Assembly (NCBI RefSeq): GCF_016881005.1
Contig: NZ_JACOPV010000001.1
Location: 186,001-250,000 of the forward strand
DNA from: Pseudomonas arcuscaelestis
GTDB lineage: Bacteria; Pseudomonadota; Gammaproteobacteria; Pseudomonadales; Pseudomonadaceae
Length of the DNA stretch: 64,000 nucleotides
Reading direction: 5' to 3'
The translations under genes were made by a program, and so were the position numbers. Positions 25,073-33,653 of the stretch are shown here, in pieces (position 1 is the stretch's first letter; the number at the start of each line of letters is the position of its first letter). The notes beneath the pieces are model-generated. The model was not told the DNA's origin. It did not search any database and worked only from the letters and a program-made list of their open reading frames with translations.

Positions 25073-26470
25073 ATGCCCGCTCAAGATTTCGTCAGCCCGG
25101 ACAGCATTCGCGCGCAATTCTCGGCCGCCATGTCGCTCATGTACAAACAGGAGGTGCCGCTCTATGGCACGCTGCTGACGCTGGTGAGCGAAGTCAACCA
25201 GCAGGTCATGGCCGAGCAGCCGCAAGTGGCTCAAACCCTGCGCCTGACGGGCGAGATCGAGCGCCTGGACCAGGAGCGTCATGGCGCAATCCGAGTTGGC
25301 AACGCCGAAGAGCTTGCCACCATCGCTCGTCTGTTCGCGGTGATGGGCATGCAGCCGGTAGGCTACTACGACCTCAGCTCCGCTGGCGTACCGGTACATT
25401 CCACAGCCTTTCGTGCCGTTCATGAGCAGTCACTGCACATCAGTCCGTTCCGGGTATTCACTTCGTTGCTGCGCCTGGAATTGATCGACAACCCGGCGCT
25501 GCGGGAACTGTCACGGCAGATTCTCGCCAAACGGCAGATCTTCACCCCGCGCGCCCTGGAGCTGATCCAGCAGTGCGAACGTGATGGCGGCTTGACCGCC
25601 AGCGATGCCGACGCCTTTGTCAGTGAAGCCCTGCACACCTTCCGCTGGCACCAGGACGCCACCGTAACAGCGCAACAGTATCAACAGCTGCACGATCAAC
25701 ACCGCCTGATCGCCGATGTTGTAGCTTTCAAAGGCCCCCACATCAACCACCTGACGCCGCGAACCCTCGACATCGACGCCATTCAGGCAGGCATGCCGGC
25801 CAAAGGCATTTCACCCAAGGCCGTAATCGAAGGCCCACCACCGCGTCGCTGCCCTATCCTGCTGCGCCAGACCAGTTTCAAAGCCCTGCAGGAAAAGGTC
25901 GCCTTCAGCGATCAGCAGGGCGCTGCCAGTGGCAGCCATACCGCCCGTTTCGGCGAGATCGAGCAGCGCGGCGCAGCACTGACGCCCAAAGGTCGCCAAC
26001 TGTATGACCAACTCCTTGATGCCGCGCGTGATTCACTGGGGGGTGTGCCTGCAGAGGCCAACGCCGAGCGCTACATGAATTTGCTCGAGGATAGCTTCCG
26101 CGCATTCCCGGACGACTTGGCGCACATGCGTGAACAGGATCTGGCGTACTTCCACTACTTCCCGACCGAACGTGGCCTGGCAGCACGCGGCGAGGCCCAG
26201 CGCCCGACCTCGCTGCAGGGACTGATCGACGCCGGGCACGTGCAATTTGCAGCCCTGGTGTACGAAGACTTCCTGCCGGTCAGTGCTGCGGGGATCTTTC
26301 AGTCCAACCTGGGTGACGATGCCCATAGCGAGTACGGCAGCAATGCCAATCGCGACGCGTTCGAACAGGCATTGGGCAAGTCGGTACAGGATGAGCTGGC
26401 GCTGTATGCGCAGAGCCAGCAGCGTTCGTTGCAGGTGTGTGCCCGAGCGCTGGATTTGCCTGGATTGTAA
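25073..26470 (+). CDS. hglS: 2-oxoadipate dioxygenase/decarboxylase (DUF1338, D-2-hydroxyglutarate synthase)
   Basis: The 465-residue protein starts MPAQDFVSPDSIRAQFSAA behind AGGAAG. DUF1338 enzymes use Fe(II) and O2 to convert 2-oxoadipate to D-2-hydroxyglutarate and CO2, completing the aminoadipate branch of lysine catabolism. The expected metal ligands are seen: His 70 in ERHGAIRVG, His 226 in GPHINHLTPR and a Glu at 295 (RFGEIEQRG), with Arg 74 for the keto-acid carboxylate. It follows the LysR gene and sits beside amaBA, giving strong contextual support. Confidence 0.9.
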   Translation: MPAQDFVSPDSIRAQFSAAMSLMYKQEVPLYGTLLTLVSEVNQQVMAEQPQVAQTLRLTGEIERLDQERHGAIRVGNAEELATIARLFAVMGMQPVGYYDLSSAGVPVHSTAFRAVHEQSLHISPFRVFTSLLRLELIDNPALRELSRQILAKRQIFTPRALELIQQCERDGGLTASDADAFVSEALHTFRWHQDATVTAQQYQQLHDQHRLIADVVAFKGPHINHLTPRTLDIDAIQAGMPAKGISPKAVIEGPPPRRCPILLRQTSFKALQEKVAFSDQQGAASGSHTARFGEIEQRGAALTPKGRQLYDQLLDAARDSLGGVPAEANAERYMNLLEDSFRAFPDDLAHMREQDLAYFHYFPTERGLAARGEAQRPTSLQGLIDAGHVQFAALVYEDFLPVSAAGIFQSNLGDDAHSEYGSNANRDAFEQALGKSVQDELALYAQSQQRSLQVCARALDLPGL

Positions 26471-26515
26471 GAGCCTCATCGCGGGGCAAGAGCGCGCCCA
26501 TAACGACCGCGGTAG

Positions 26516-27436
26516 CTAACTGAGGACCTGCACCTTCGGCAGGTCCATCGCGTCGGCTTCGCCCTGCAGGAAATCACTCAAGCGGCGCAACCGCTCGCCA
26601 CCCGGACGCGTTTTTGGCCACACCAGATAATAGTCCAGACCACTGGCTACCGCTGTTGGCCAGGGCAGGCTCAAACGTCCCTGAGCCACGTCCTCGGCCA
26701 CCATCAGCAGATCGCCCATCGACACGCCATACCCCCGGGCGGCCGCAATCATGCCCAGCTCCAGGGTATCGAACACCTGCCCACCTTTCAGCGAGACCTT
26801 GTCAGTCAGGCCCATGCGCGCAAGCCAACTGCGCCAGTCGCGCTTGTCAGGAGTCGGGTGGAGCAACTCGATGCCTGCCAGACGCTTGGCGTCCCAGGGT
26901 CCTTCCGTCAGTAAATCGGGCGCGCCGACCGGAATCAACAGCTCGGAAAACAGCCGCGCTACTTCCCAGTCCGGGGGAAAGCGCCCATCGCCCAGTAACA
27001 CCGCACAATCGAATGGCTCATGGTTGAAATCGACGTGATCAACATCCATCCATGCACTGGTCAGTTGCACCTCGTTGCCCGGTTGCAGATGGCGAAAACG
27101 GCTGAGTCGCGCGAGTAACCAACGCATGGTCAGCGTCGAAGGAGCCTTCATGCGCAGGATGTCGTCCTCGCTGCGTAGCGTATTGCAGGCACGTTCCAGC
27201 GCGGCAAAACCTTCACGCACCCCGGGCAGCAGCAAGCGGGCCGCCTCACTGAGCTGCAAGCTTCGGCCATTGCGCACGAACAAACGGCAGGCGAAATGTT
27301 CTTCCAACGTGCGGATGTGTCGGCTGACTGCGCTCTGGGTGATTGATAACTCATCCCCGGCGCGTGTGAACGAGCTGTGCCTGGCAGCCGCCTCAAAGGC
27401 TCGCAAAGCGTACAACGGCGGTAAACGACGGGGCAT
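26516..27436 (-). CDS. LysR-family regulator (GcvA-like)
   Basis: The 306-residue protein begins MPRRLPPLYALRAFEAAARHSS; the helix-turn-helix is FTRAGDELSITQSAVSRHIRTLEEHF. The effector domain from about 95 (LRMKAPSTLTMRWLLARLSRF) resembles GcvA/AmpR-type members. It is divergent from the MATE pump gene (starts 157 bases apart) and converges on hglS, so the pump is the more likely target. No effector can be inferred. Confidence 0.85.
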   Translation of the reverse strand: MPRRLPPLYALRAFEAAARHSSFTRAGDELSITQSAVSRHIRTLEEHFACRLFVRNGRSLQLSEAARLLLPGVREGFAALERACNTLRSEDDILRMKAPSTLTMRWLLARLSRFRHLQPGNEVQLTSAWMDVDHVDFNHEPFDCAVLLGDGRFPPDWEVARLFSELLIPVGAPDLLTEGPWDAKRLAGIELLHPTPDKRDWRSWLARMGLTDKVSLKGGQVFDTLELGMIAAARGYGVSMGDLLMVAEDVAQGRLSLPWPTAVASGLDYYLVWPKTRPGGERLRRLSDFLQGEADAMDLPKVQVLS

Positions 27437-27592
27437 GTGGTCAATCCTGCAGGTGCTGCCTGAGTGTTGACGGACATCATACCGGCATGAGTTTTAATCA
27501 TGCCAATGATCGCTTTTATCCTTTTGTGCAAAACCTCACAAAAGATGAGAATTTCAAACTTTCCGAAATCAGCTTCAAAAAAGGACGATTCA

Positions 27593-28981
27593 ATGCAGGT
27601 CGCACCCACTCATGAACTCAAGGCTCTGTTGCGCCTGGCCGGTCCGCTGATCGCCTCGCAGTTGGCCCACATGCTGATGGTGCTGACCGACACCCTGATG
27701 ATGGCCCGCATCAGCCCGCAGGCCCTGGCCGGCGGTGGCCTGGGCGCGGCCAGCTATTCGTTCGTGTCGATTTTCTGTCTGGGAGTGATCGCTGCCGTCG
27801 GCACGCTGGTGGCGATTCGCAAAGGTGCCGGTGACATTGCCGGCGCTACCCGCCTGACCCAGGCCGGACTGTGGTTGGCTTGGGCCATGGCCATTGTTGC
27901 GGCGCTGGCGCTATGGAACCTTGAACCGGTATTGCTGCTACTGGGCCAAAGCCCGAACAACGTCGAAGCCGCCGCCCAATTCCTGCTCCTGCTTCCGCTG
28001 GCCCTTCCCGGCTACTTGAGCTTCATGGCCTTGCGCGGCTTCACCAGCGCCATTGGCCGCTCGACGCCAGTAATGGTCATCAGCCTGATCGGCACGGTGG
28101 CCAACTTCCTGCTCAATTATGCGCTGATCGAAGGCATGTTCGGCTTGCCCAAGCTGGGCCTGGTCGGAATCGGCCTGGTCACGGCAGTCGTTGCCAACTG
28201 CATGGCCGTGGCCATGGCCCTGTACATACGCTGGCACCCGGCCTATGGCCCTTATCCGATTCGCACTGGCCTGAGCCGCCCTTCCTGGCCAGCCCTGCGT
28301 GAGCTTTGGCGCCTTGGACTGCCCATTGGTGGAACCTATACGGTGGAAGTCGGCCTGTTCGCTTTTGCCGCGCTGTGCATGGGCGTACTGGGCAGCACGG
28401 AACTGGCAGCCCACCAGATTGCCCTGCAGATCGTTTCCACCGCCTTCATGATCCCGGCCGGGCTGTCTTATGCGGTTACCATGCGCGTCGGCCTCTACTA
28501 TGGCGCGGGTAATCTGCCTGGCGCGCGACATGCCGGACGGGTCGGCATCGGTTTCGGTGCGACGATGATGCTGATGTTCGCCATCCTGTTCTGGCTGTTG
28601 CCCGATCCATTGGTGGGGCTGTTCCTCGATCACGGTGATCCCGCGTTCGCCGACATTATCCAGTTGGCCGTGAGCCTGCTGATGGTGGCGGCCTGGTTCG
28701 AATTGTTCGATGGCGTACAAACCATCGCCATGGGCTCGATTCGTGGTCTCAAGGATGCCAAGACCACCTTCCTGGTGGGCCTGTTCTGCTACTGGGTGAT
28801 TGGCGCTCCGGCAGCCTGGCTGCTGGCCTTTACTCTGGGGATGGGTGCGGTTGGCGTCTGGTGGGGCCTGGCAGTAGGCCTGGCTTGTGCGGCGATAAGC
28901 CTGACACTGGCGTTCGAGTGGCGGATGAAGCGTTTACTGCGCAATGCTGGGGGCATGAAAACCGCAGTATCAGTAGCGTAA
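27593..28981 (+). CDS. MATE family multidrug efflux transporter (NorM-like)
   Basis: The 462-residue protein starts MQVAPTHELKALLRLAGPL; an in-frame start at 27500 lacks a ribosome site whereas AAGGAC precedes 27593. It has twelve predicted membrane helices in two similar halves, each opening with the MATE pattern (LAGPLIASQLAHMLMVLTDTLMMARIS and LWRLGLPIGGTYTVEVGLFAFAALCMGVLG). NorM-type pumps expel cationic drugs using Na+ or H+. It is followed by a GGGCTGC/GCAGCCC hairpin at 29013. Confidence 0.92.
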   Translation: MQVAPTHELKALLRLAGPLIASQLAHMLMVLTDTLMMARISPQALAGGGLGAASYSFVSIFCLGVIAAVGTLVAIRKGAGDIAGATRLTQAGLWLAWAMAIVAALALWNLEPVLLLLGQSPNNVEAAAQFLLLLPLALPGYLSFMALRGFTSAIGRSTPVMVISLIGTVANFLLNYALIEGMFGLPKLGLVGIGLVTAVVANCMAVAMALYIRWHPAYGPYPIRTGLSRPSWPALRELWRLGLPIGGTYTVEVGLFAFAALCMGVLGSTELAAHQIALQIVSTAFMIPAGLSYAVTMRVGLYYGAGNLPGARHAGRVGIGFGATMMLMFAILFWLLPDPLVGLFLDHGDPAFADIIQLAVSLLMVAAWFELFDGVQTIAMGSIRGLKDAKTTFLVGLFCYWVIGAPAAWLLAFTLGMGAVGVWWGLAVGLACAAISLTLAFEWRMKRLLRNAGGMKTAVSVA

Positions 28982-29012
28982 ACACTACCGTAGAAGCGGA
29001 TTCATCTGCGAA

Positions 29013-29029
29013 GGGCTGCGCAGCAGCCC
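29013..29029. terminator. Hairpin between the MATE and GGDEF/EAL genes
   Basis: GGGCTGC and GCAGCCC pair around GCA between two converging genes, with REP-like sequence just before it. There is no T-run, so it is a weak candidate. Confidence 0.5.
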
Positions 29030-29036
29030 CAATACA

Positions 29037-30701
29037 CTACAAGGCAATGGTTTGCAGCGCCGCGCCACTGAATAGAAACGTCACCAGTTCATCGATCGGC
29101 AACGGCCGACTGATCAGAAAACCCTGAACCTGATCGCAGTTGAAACTACGCAGCAGGTCCAGTTGCTCAGGGGTTTCCACTCCTTCGGCCACCACCTCGA
29201 GGTTGAGGTTATGCGCCAGGTTGATCATGGCATGGACCAGCTTGCGGTTCTCTTCACGCTTTTCCATGCCACCGACAAAACTGCGATCGACCTTGAGCAA
29301 GGTAATCGGCAGGCTGTTGAGGTGGACGAAGGATGAGAAACCAGTACCAAAATCATCGAGAGAAAAGCGCACGCCAAGCCGCCCAAGGGCGTCCATGGTT
29401 TGCTCAACCAGATCGTTGCGGCGCATCACGGCCGTCTCGGTAAGCTCGAACTCCAGCCAGCGCGCATCCACACCATGCTCGATGATCAGCCGGCTTAGCG
29501 TCGCCAACAGCTGGCTGTCCTGAAACTGACGGAACGACAGGTTCACCGCCATGTGCAAGGGCGCCAGGCCCTTTTCCCGCAGCACCTGCATGTCGCGCAG
29601 GGCCCGGGAGATTACCCAGTAGCCCAACGGCACGATCAAACCACTCTGCTCGGCGAGCGGCACGAATTCACTGGGTGGCAACAAACCACGCTCGGCGTGG
29701 CGCCAGCGCACCAGCGCTTCCAGGCCAACGATGCGCCCATCGGTCATGTCGAGCCGTGGCTGATAGTGCAATTCCAGTTCATCGCGACGCAGGGCGCGGC
29801 GCAACTCGCTTTCCAGATCAGCCAGGCTGCGAGCGTTGCGGTTTATTCGCTCGTTGAAGATGTGAAAGGTGCAACCCTGGGTGCCTTTGGCCTGTTGCAT
29901 GGCAATGTGAGCGTGCCACATCAGGGGGTCAGCGCCGCCCTGCGCACGCGCATGGGCAACACCCAGGCTGCAGCCGAGTAGCAGGCTCTCGCCATCGACC
30001 CAATAGGGTTCGGCCAGGGCCTCGGTAATGCGTTCGGCCATCCACTCGGCGCGTTGTGGTTCACGTCGCGTATCGATCAGCAGGGCAAATTCATCGCTAC
30101 CCAGGCGTGCCACCTGATCACCCGCCTCAAGCCGGCTCTTCAAACGCCCGACCACCTGAAGAATCAAGCGATCGCCAGCCTGATGGCCCAGCGCGTCGTT
30201 GGCACGGCGGAAGTTGTCCAGATCCAGATGCCCAAGGGCGACACCCCGCCCCTCGTTATCGGCCAGGCGTGCGGCCAGCAGGGTCTGGAAACCCTGGCGA
30301 TTGGCGATACCGGTCAACGGGTCCTGCTCGGCCAGGCGCTGCAAGGTGGCTTCCAGCACGCCACGCTCACGCACATGACGAAGACTACGGCGCAGAAGAT
30401 CGGGACCCAGTTGGTCAAGCACCAGCCAGTCGCTAACGCCAGGTGGTGGTGATTGCGGCTCCTGCTCGAGCAACAACACCATCGGCAGGATACAGCGCCC
30501 TGGAGCAGGCTGTAGCTGCGGCGTTGCCAGTACCAATGCATTGCGATCATTGGCGAACAAACTATCGACCGCGTCCCAACTGGGTGCGGTCAACATCACC
30601 GCGCTACCCGCCAGCGGTGCCAGACAATTACGCAGGGCCGAGGCCCACTCGGGCTCATCAGCCAGCAACAGCAAACGCAAGGGTTCGACAGGCGTAGACA
30701 A
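29037..30701 (-). CDS. Tandem GGDEF-EAL protein with degenerate receiver-like N-terminus
   Basis: The 554-residue protein starts at a TTG (30701) after AAGGAG; reading begins MSTPVEPLRLLLLADEPEW. Residues 1-115 resemble a receiver domain without its phospho-acceptor context. The GGDEF domain (about 125-285) has GSDEF in place of GGDEF, so cyclase activity is doubtful. The EAL domain (about 300-550) keeps EALVRW, ELTE, DDFGTGFSS, KVDRSFV and EGVET, consistent with an active c-di-GMP phosphodiesterase. No membrane helix is seen. A Fur-box-like palindrome lies 70 bases upstream. Confidence 0.9.
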   Translation of the reverse strand: MSTPVEPLRLLLLADEPEWASALRNCLAPLAGSAVMLTAPSWDAVDSLFANDRNALVLATPQLQPAPGRCILPMVLLLEQEPQSPPPGVSDWLVLDQLGPDLLRRSLRHVRERGVLEATLQRLAEQDPLTGIANRQGFQTLLAARLADNEGRGVALGHLDLDNFRRANDALGHQAGDRLILQVVGRLKSRLEAGDQVARLGSDEFALLIDTRREPQRAEWMAERITEALAEPYWVDGESLLLGCSLGVAHARAQGGADPLMWHAHIAMQQAKGTQGCTFHIFNERINRNARSLADLESELRRALRRDELELHYQPRLDMTDGRIVGLEALVRWRHAERGLLPPSEFVPLAEQSGLIVPLGYWVISRALRDMQVLREKGLAPLHMAVNLSFRQFQDSQLLATLSRLIIEHGVDARWLEFELTETAVMRRNDLVEQTMDALGRLGVRFSLDDFGTGFSSFVHLNSLPITLLKVDRSFVGGMEKREENRKLVHAMINLAHNLNLEVVAEGVETPEQLDLLRSFNCDQVQGFLISRPLPIDELVTFLFSGAALQTIAL

Positions 30702-30770
30702 GCTGGCTCCTTAGGACGTGGACGCAGTCAAATGACAATGGGCAGCGAGAGGCTCATCCTAAACCATTAG

Positions 30771-30785
30771 TGAAAATGATTTTCA
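30771..30785. promoter_or_regulatory. Candidate Fur box between the GGDEF/EAL gene and rep
   Basis: TGAAAATGATTTTCA fits the 7-1-7 Fur model (TGATAATNATTATCA) with one symmetric change per half. The dyad extends two more bases on each side (AG/CT). It is 70 bases before the GGDEF/EAL start and 181 before rep. Confidence 0.65.
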
Positions 30786-30966
30786 CTTAAAGTCGCGCCT
30801 ATCCATTTGCCGACATCCCGCAGGTTTCGCCATGCATCCTGCGGGAAAGTATCAAAAGCGGCAAATTTAGATCGAGTGGTACGTCACACTGTCAGACGGT
30901 CGCGGCAGAAACTCTCTGCGCCTGCTAAAATGCCCGGCTATTTTTCAGGCGACCCCGGTTTTCTTC

Positions 30967-32976
30967 ATGTCCCGACTCAATCCCCGGCAACAAGAAGCCG
31001 TGAACTACGTCGGCGGCCCTCTTTTGGTGCTCGCCGGTGCCGGTTCCGGCAAAACCAGCGTGATCACCCGCAAAATCGCGCACCTGATTCAGAATTGCGG
31101 CATTCGTGCGCAGTACATCGTGGCCATGACCTTCACCAACAAGGCCGCGCGGGAGATGAAAGAGCGGGTCGGCACCCTGCTGCGCAAAGGCGAAGGGCGC
31201 GGCTTGACCGTGTCGACGTTCCACAACCTGGGCCTGAACATTATCCGCAAGGAGCATCAGCGCCTGGGTTTCAAACCGGGCTTCTCGATCTTTGACGAGA
31301 CTGACGTCAAAGCCTTGATGACCGATATCATGCAGAAAGAGTACTCGGGCGACGACGGCGTCGACGAGATCAAGAACATGATCGGCGCTTGGAAAAACGA
31401 CCTGATCCTACCGCCCGAAGCATTGGAAAAGTCGCGTAACCCGAAAGAGCAGACCGCCGCCATCGTCTACGCCCATTACCAGCGCACGCTCAAGGCGTTT
31501 AACGCGGTGGACTTCGACGACCTTATCCTGCTGCCGGTCAAGCTGTTCCAGGAACACGCCGACATCCTGGAAAAATGGCAGCACAAGGTTCGCTACCTGC
31601 TGGTGGATGAATACCAGGACACCAACGCCAGCCAGTATTTGCTGGTGAAAATGCTCATCGGCACGCGTAACCAGTTCACCGTGGTGGGCGACGACGACCA
31701 GTCGATCTACGCTTGGCGTGGCGCGCGTCCAGAAAACCTGATGCTGCTCAAAGAGGACTATCCGTCGCTGAAGGTGGTCATGCTGGAGCAAAACTACCGC
31801 TCCACCAGCCGTATCCTGCGTTGCGCCAACGTGCTCATCTCGAACAACCCGCATGCCTTTGAAAAGCAGCTCTGGAGTGAGATGGGCCATGGTGACGAGA
31901 TCCGTGTGATCCGCTGCAAAAACGAGGAAGCGGAGGCCGAGCGGGTGGCCATGGAAATTCTCAGCCTGCACCTGCGTACTGATCGCCCGTACAGCGATTT
32001 CGCCATTCTTTACCGCGGCAACTACCAGGCCAAGCTGATTGAGTTAAAGCTGCAGCATCATCAAGTGCCGTATCGCCTGTCTGGCGGCAACAGCTTCTTC
32101 GGGCGCCAGGAAGTCAAAGACCTGATGGCCTACTTCCGCCTGCTGGTCAATCCGGATGACGACAACGCTTATCTGCGAGTGATCAACGTACCGCGCCGTG
32201 AAATTGGCTCGACCACCCTGGAAAAGCTCGGCAATTACGCCACCGAACGCAAGATTTCGATGTACGCCGCCAGTGAAGAGCTGGGCTTGGGCGAGCATCT
32301 GGACAGCCGTTTCACCGACCGCCTGCAGCGCTTCAAGCGCTGGATGGACAAGGTTCGCGAGCAAGTCGCTCTGGAAGACCCTATCGCGGCCTTGCGCGGC
32401 ATGGTCACCGACATCGATTACGAAAACTGGATTCGCACCAACAGTTCCAGCGACAAAGCTGCAGACTTTCGAATGGGCAACGTCTGGTTCCTGATCGAGG
32501 CGTTGAAAAACACCCTCGAAAAGGACGAAGACGGTGAAATGACCATCGAGGAGGCCATCGGCAAGCTGGTCCTGCGTGACATGCTTGAACGTCAGCAGGA
32601 AGAGGAAGACGGTGCCGAGGGCGTGCAAATGATGACGTTGCATGCTTCCAAGGGCCTGGAATTCCCCTATGTGTTCATCATGGGCATGGAGGAAGAGATT
32701 CTTCCCCACCGCTCCAGTATCGAAGCAGACACCATCGAGGAAGAACGACGTCTTGCCTACGTGGGTATTACCCGCGCACGCCAGACCCTGGCCTTCACCT
32801 TTGCAGCCAAGCGCAAACAGTACGGCGAGATCATTGATTGCTCGCCAAGCCGCTTCCTCGACGAGCTGCCGGATGATGACCTGGCCTGGGAAGGCCTTGA
32901 CGATGCGCCGACCGAAGTGAAGGCCGCACGCGGCAATAATGCATTGGCCGATATCCGCGCCATGCTTAAACGTTAG
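30967..32976 (+). CDS. rep: ATP-dependent DNA helicase Rep
   Basis: The 669-residue UvrD/Rep-family helicase begins MSRLNPRQQEAVNYVGGPL. Walker A is AGAGSGKTSVITRK (near 25), motif II is VDEYQDTN, motif III GDDDQSIYAWRGA, motif IV EQNYRST, and motif V MMTLHASKGLEFPYV followed by YVGITRAR. Rep unwinds DNA 3'-to-5', helping forks pass bound proteins. Length and motif spacing are normal for Rep rather than UvrD (which is longer). It precedes xpt. Confidence 0.97.
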   Translation: MSRLNPRQQEAVNYVGGPLLVLAGAGSGKTSVITRKIAHLIQNCGIRAQYIVAMTFTNKAAREMKERVGTLLRKGEGRGLTVSTFHNLGLNIIRKEHQRLGFKPGFSIFDETDVKALMTDIMQKEYSGDDGVDEIKNMIGAWKNDLILPPEALEKSRNPKEQTAAIVYAHYQRTLKAFNAVDFDDLILLPVKLFQEHADILEKWQHKVRYLLVDEYQDTNASQYLLVKMLIGTRNQFTVVGDDDQSIYAWRGARPENLMLLKEDYPSLKVVMLEQNYRSTSRILRCANVLISNNPHAFEKQLWSEMGHGDEIRVIRCKNEEAEAERVAMEILSLHLRTDRPYSDFAILYRGNYQAKLIELKLQHHQVPYRLSGGNSFFGRQEVKDLMAYFRLLVNPDDDNAYLRVINVPRREIGSTTLEKLGNYATERKISMYAASEELGLGEHLDSRFTDRLQRFKRWMDKVREQVALEDPIAALRGMVTDIDYENWIRTNSSSDKAADFRMGNVWFLIEALKNTLEKDEDGEMTIEEAIGKLVLRDMLERQQEEEDGAEGVQMMTLHASKGLEFPYVFIMGMEEEILPHRSSIEADTIEEERRLAYVGITRARQTLAFTFAAKRKQYGEIIDCSPSRFLDELPDDDLAWEGLDDAPTEVKAARGNNALADIRAMLKR

Positions 32977-33612
<636 letters not shown>

Positions 33613-33625
33613 GCCGGCGTTCATG

Positions 33626-33645
33626 TCGCGGGGCTTGCCCCGCGA
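33626..33645. terminator. REP-like hairpin between xpt and the acetyl-CoA hydrolase gene
   Basis: TCGCGGGGC and GCCCCGCGA are perfect complements around TT, centred between converging genes. The core is shared with other REP-like units here, so it may serve both as repeat and terminator. Confidence 0.65.
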
Positions 33646-33653
33646 TAGCGTCC

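Noticed and set aside
26477..26512. Possible REP copy after hglS
   Set aside because: Only the head (ATCGCGGGGCAAG) is recognisable; the second arm does not pair, so it is too degenerate to call.
27938..28720. Minus-strand frame inside the MATE gene
   Set aside because: His/Gln-rich low-complexity reading typical of antisense frames of membrane-protein genes.
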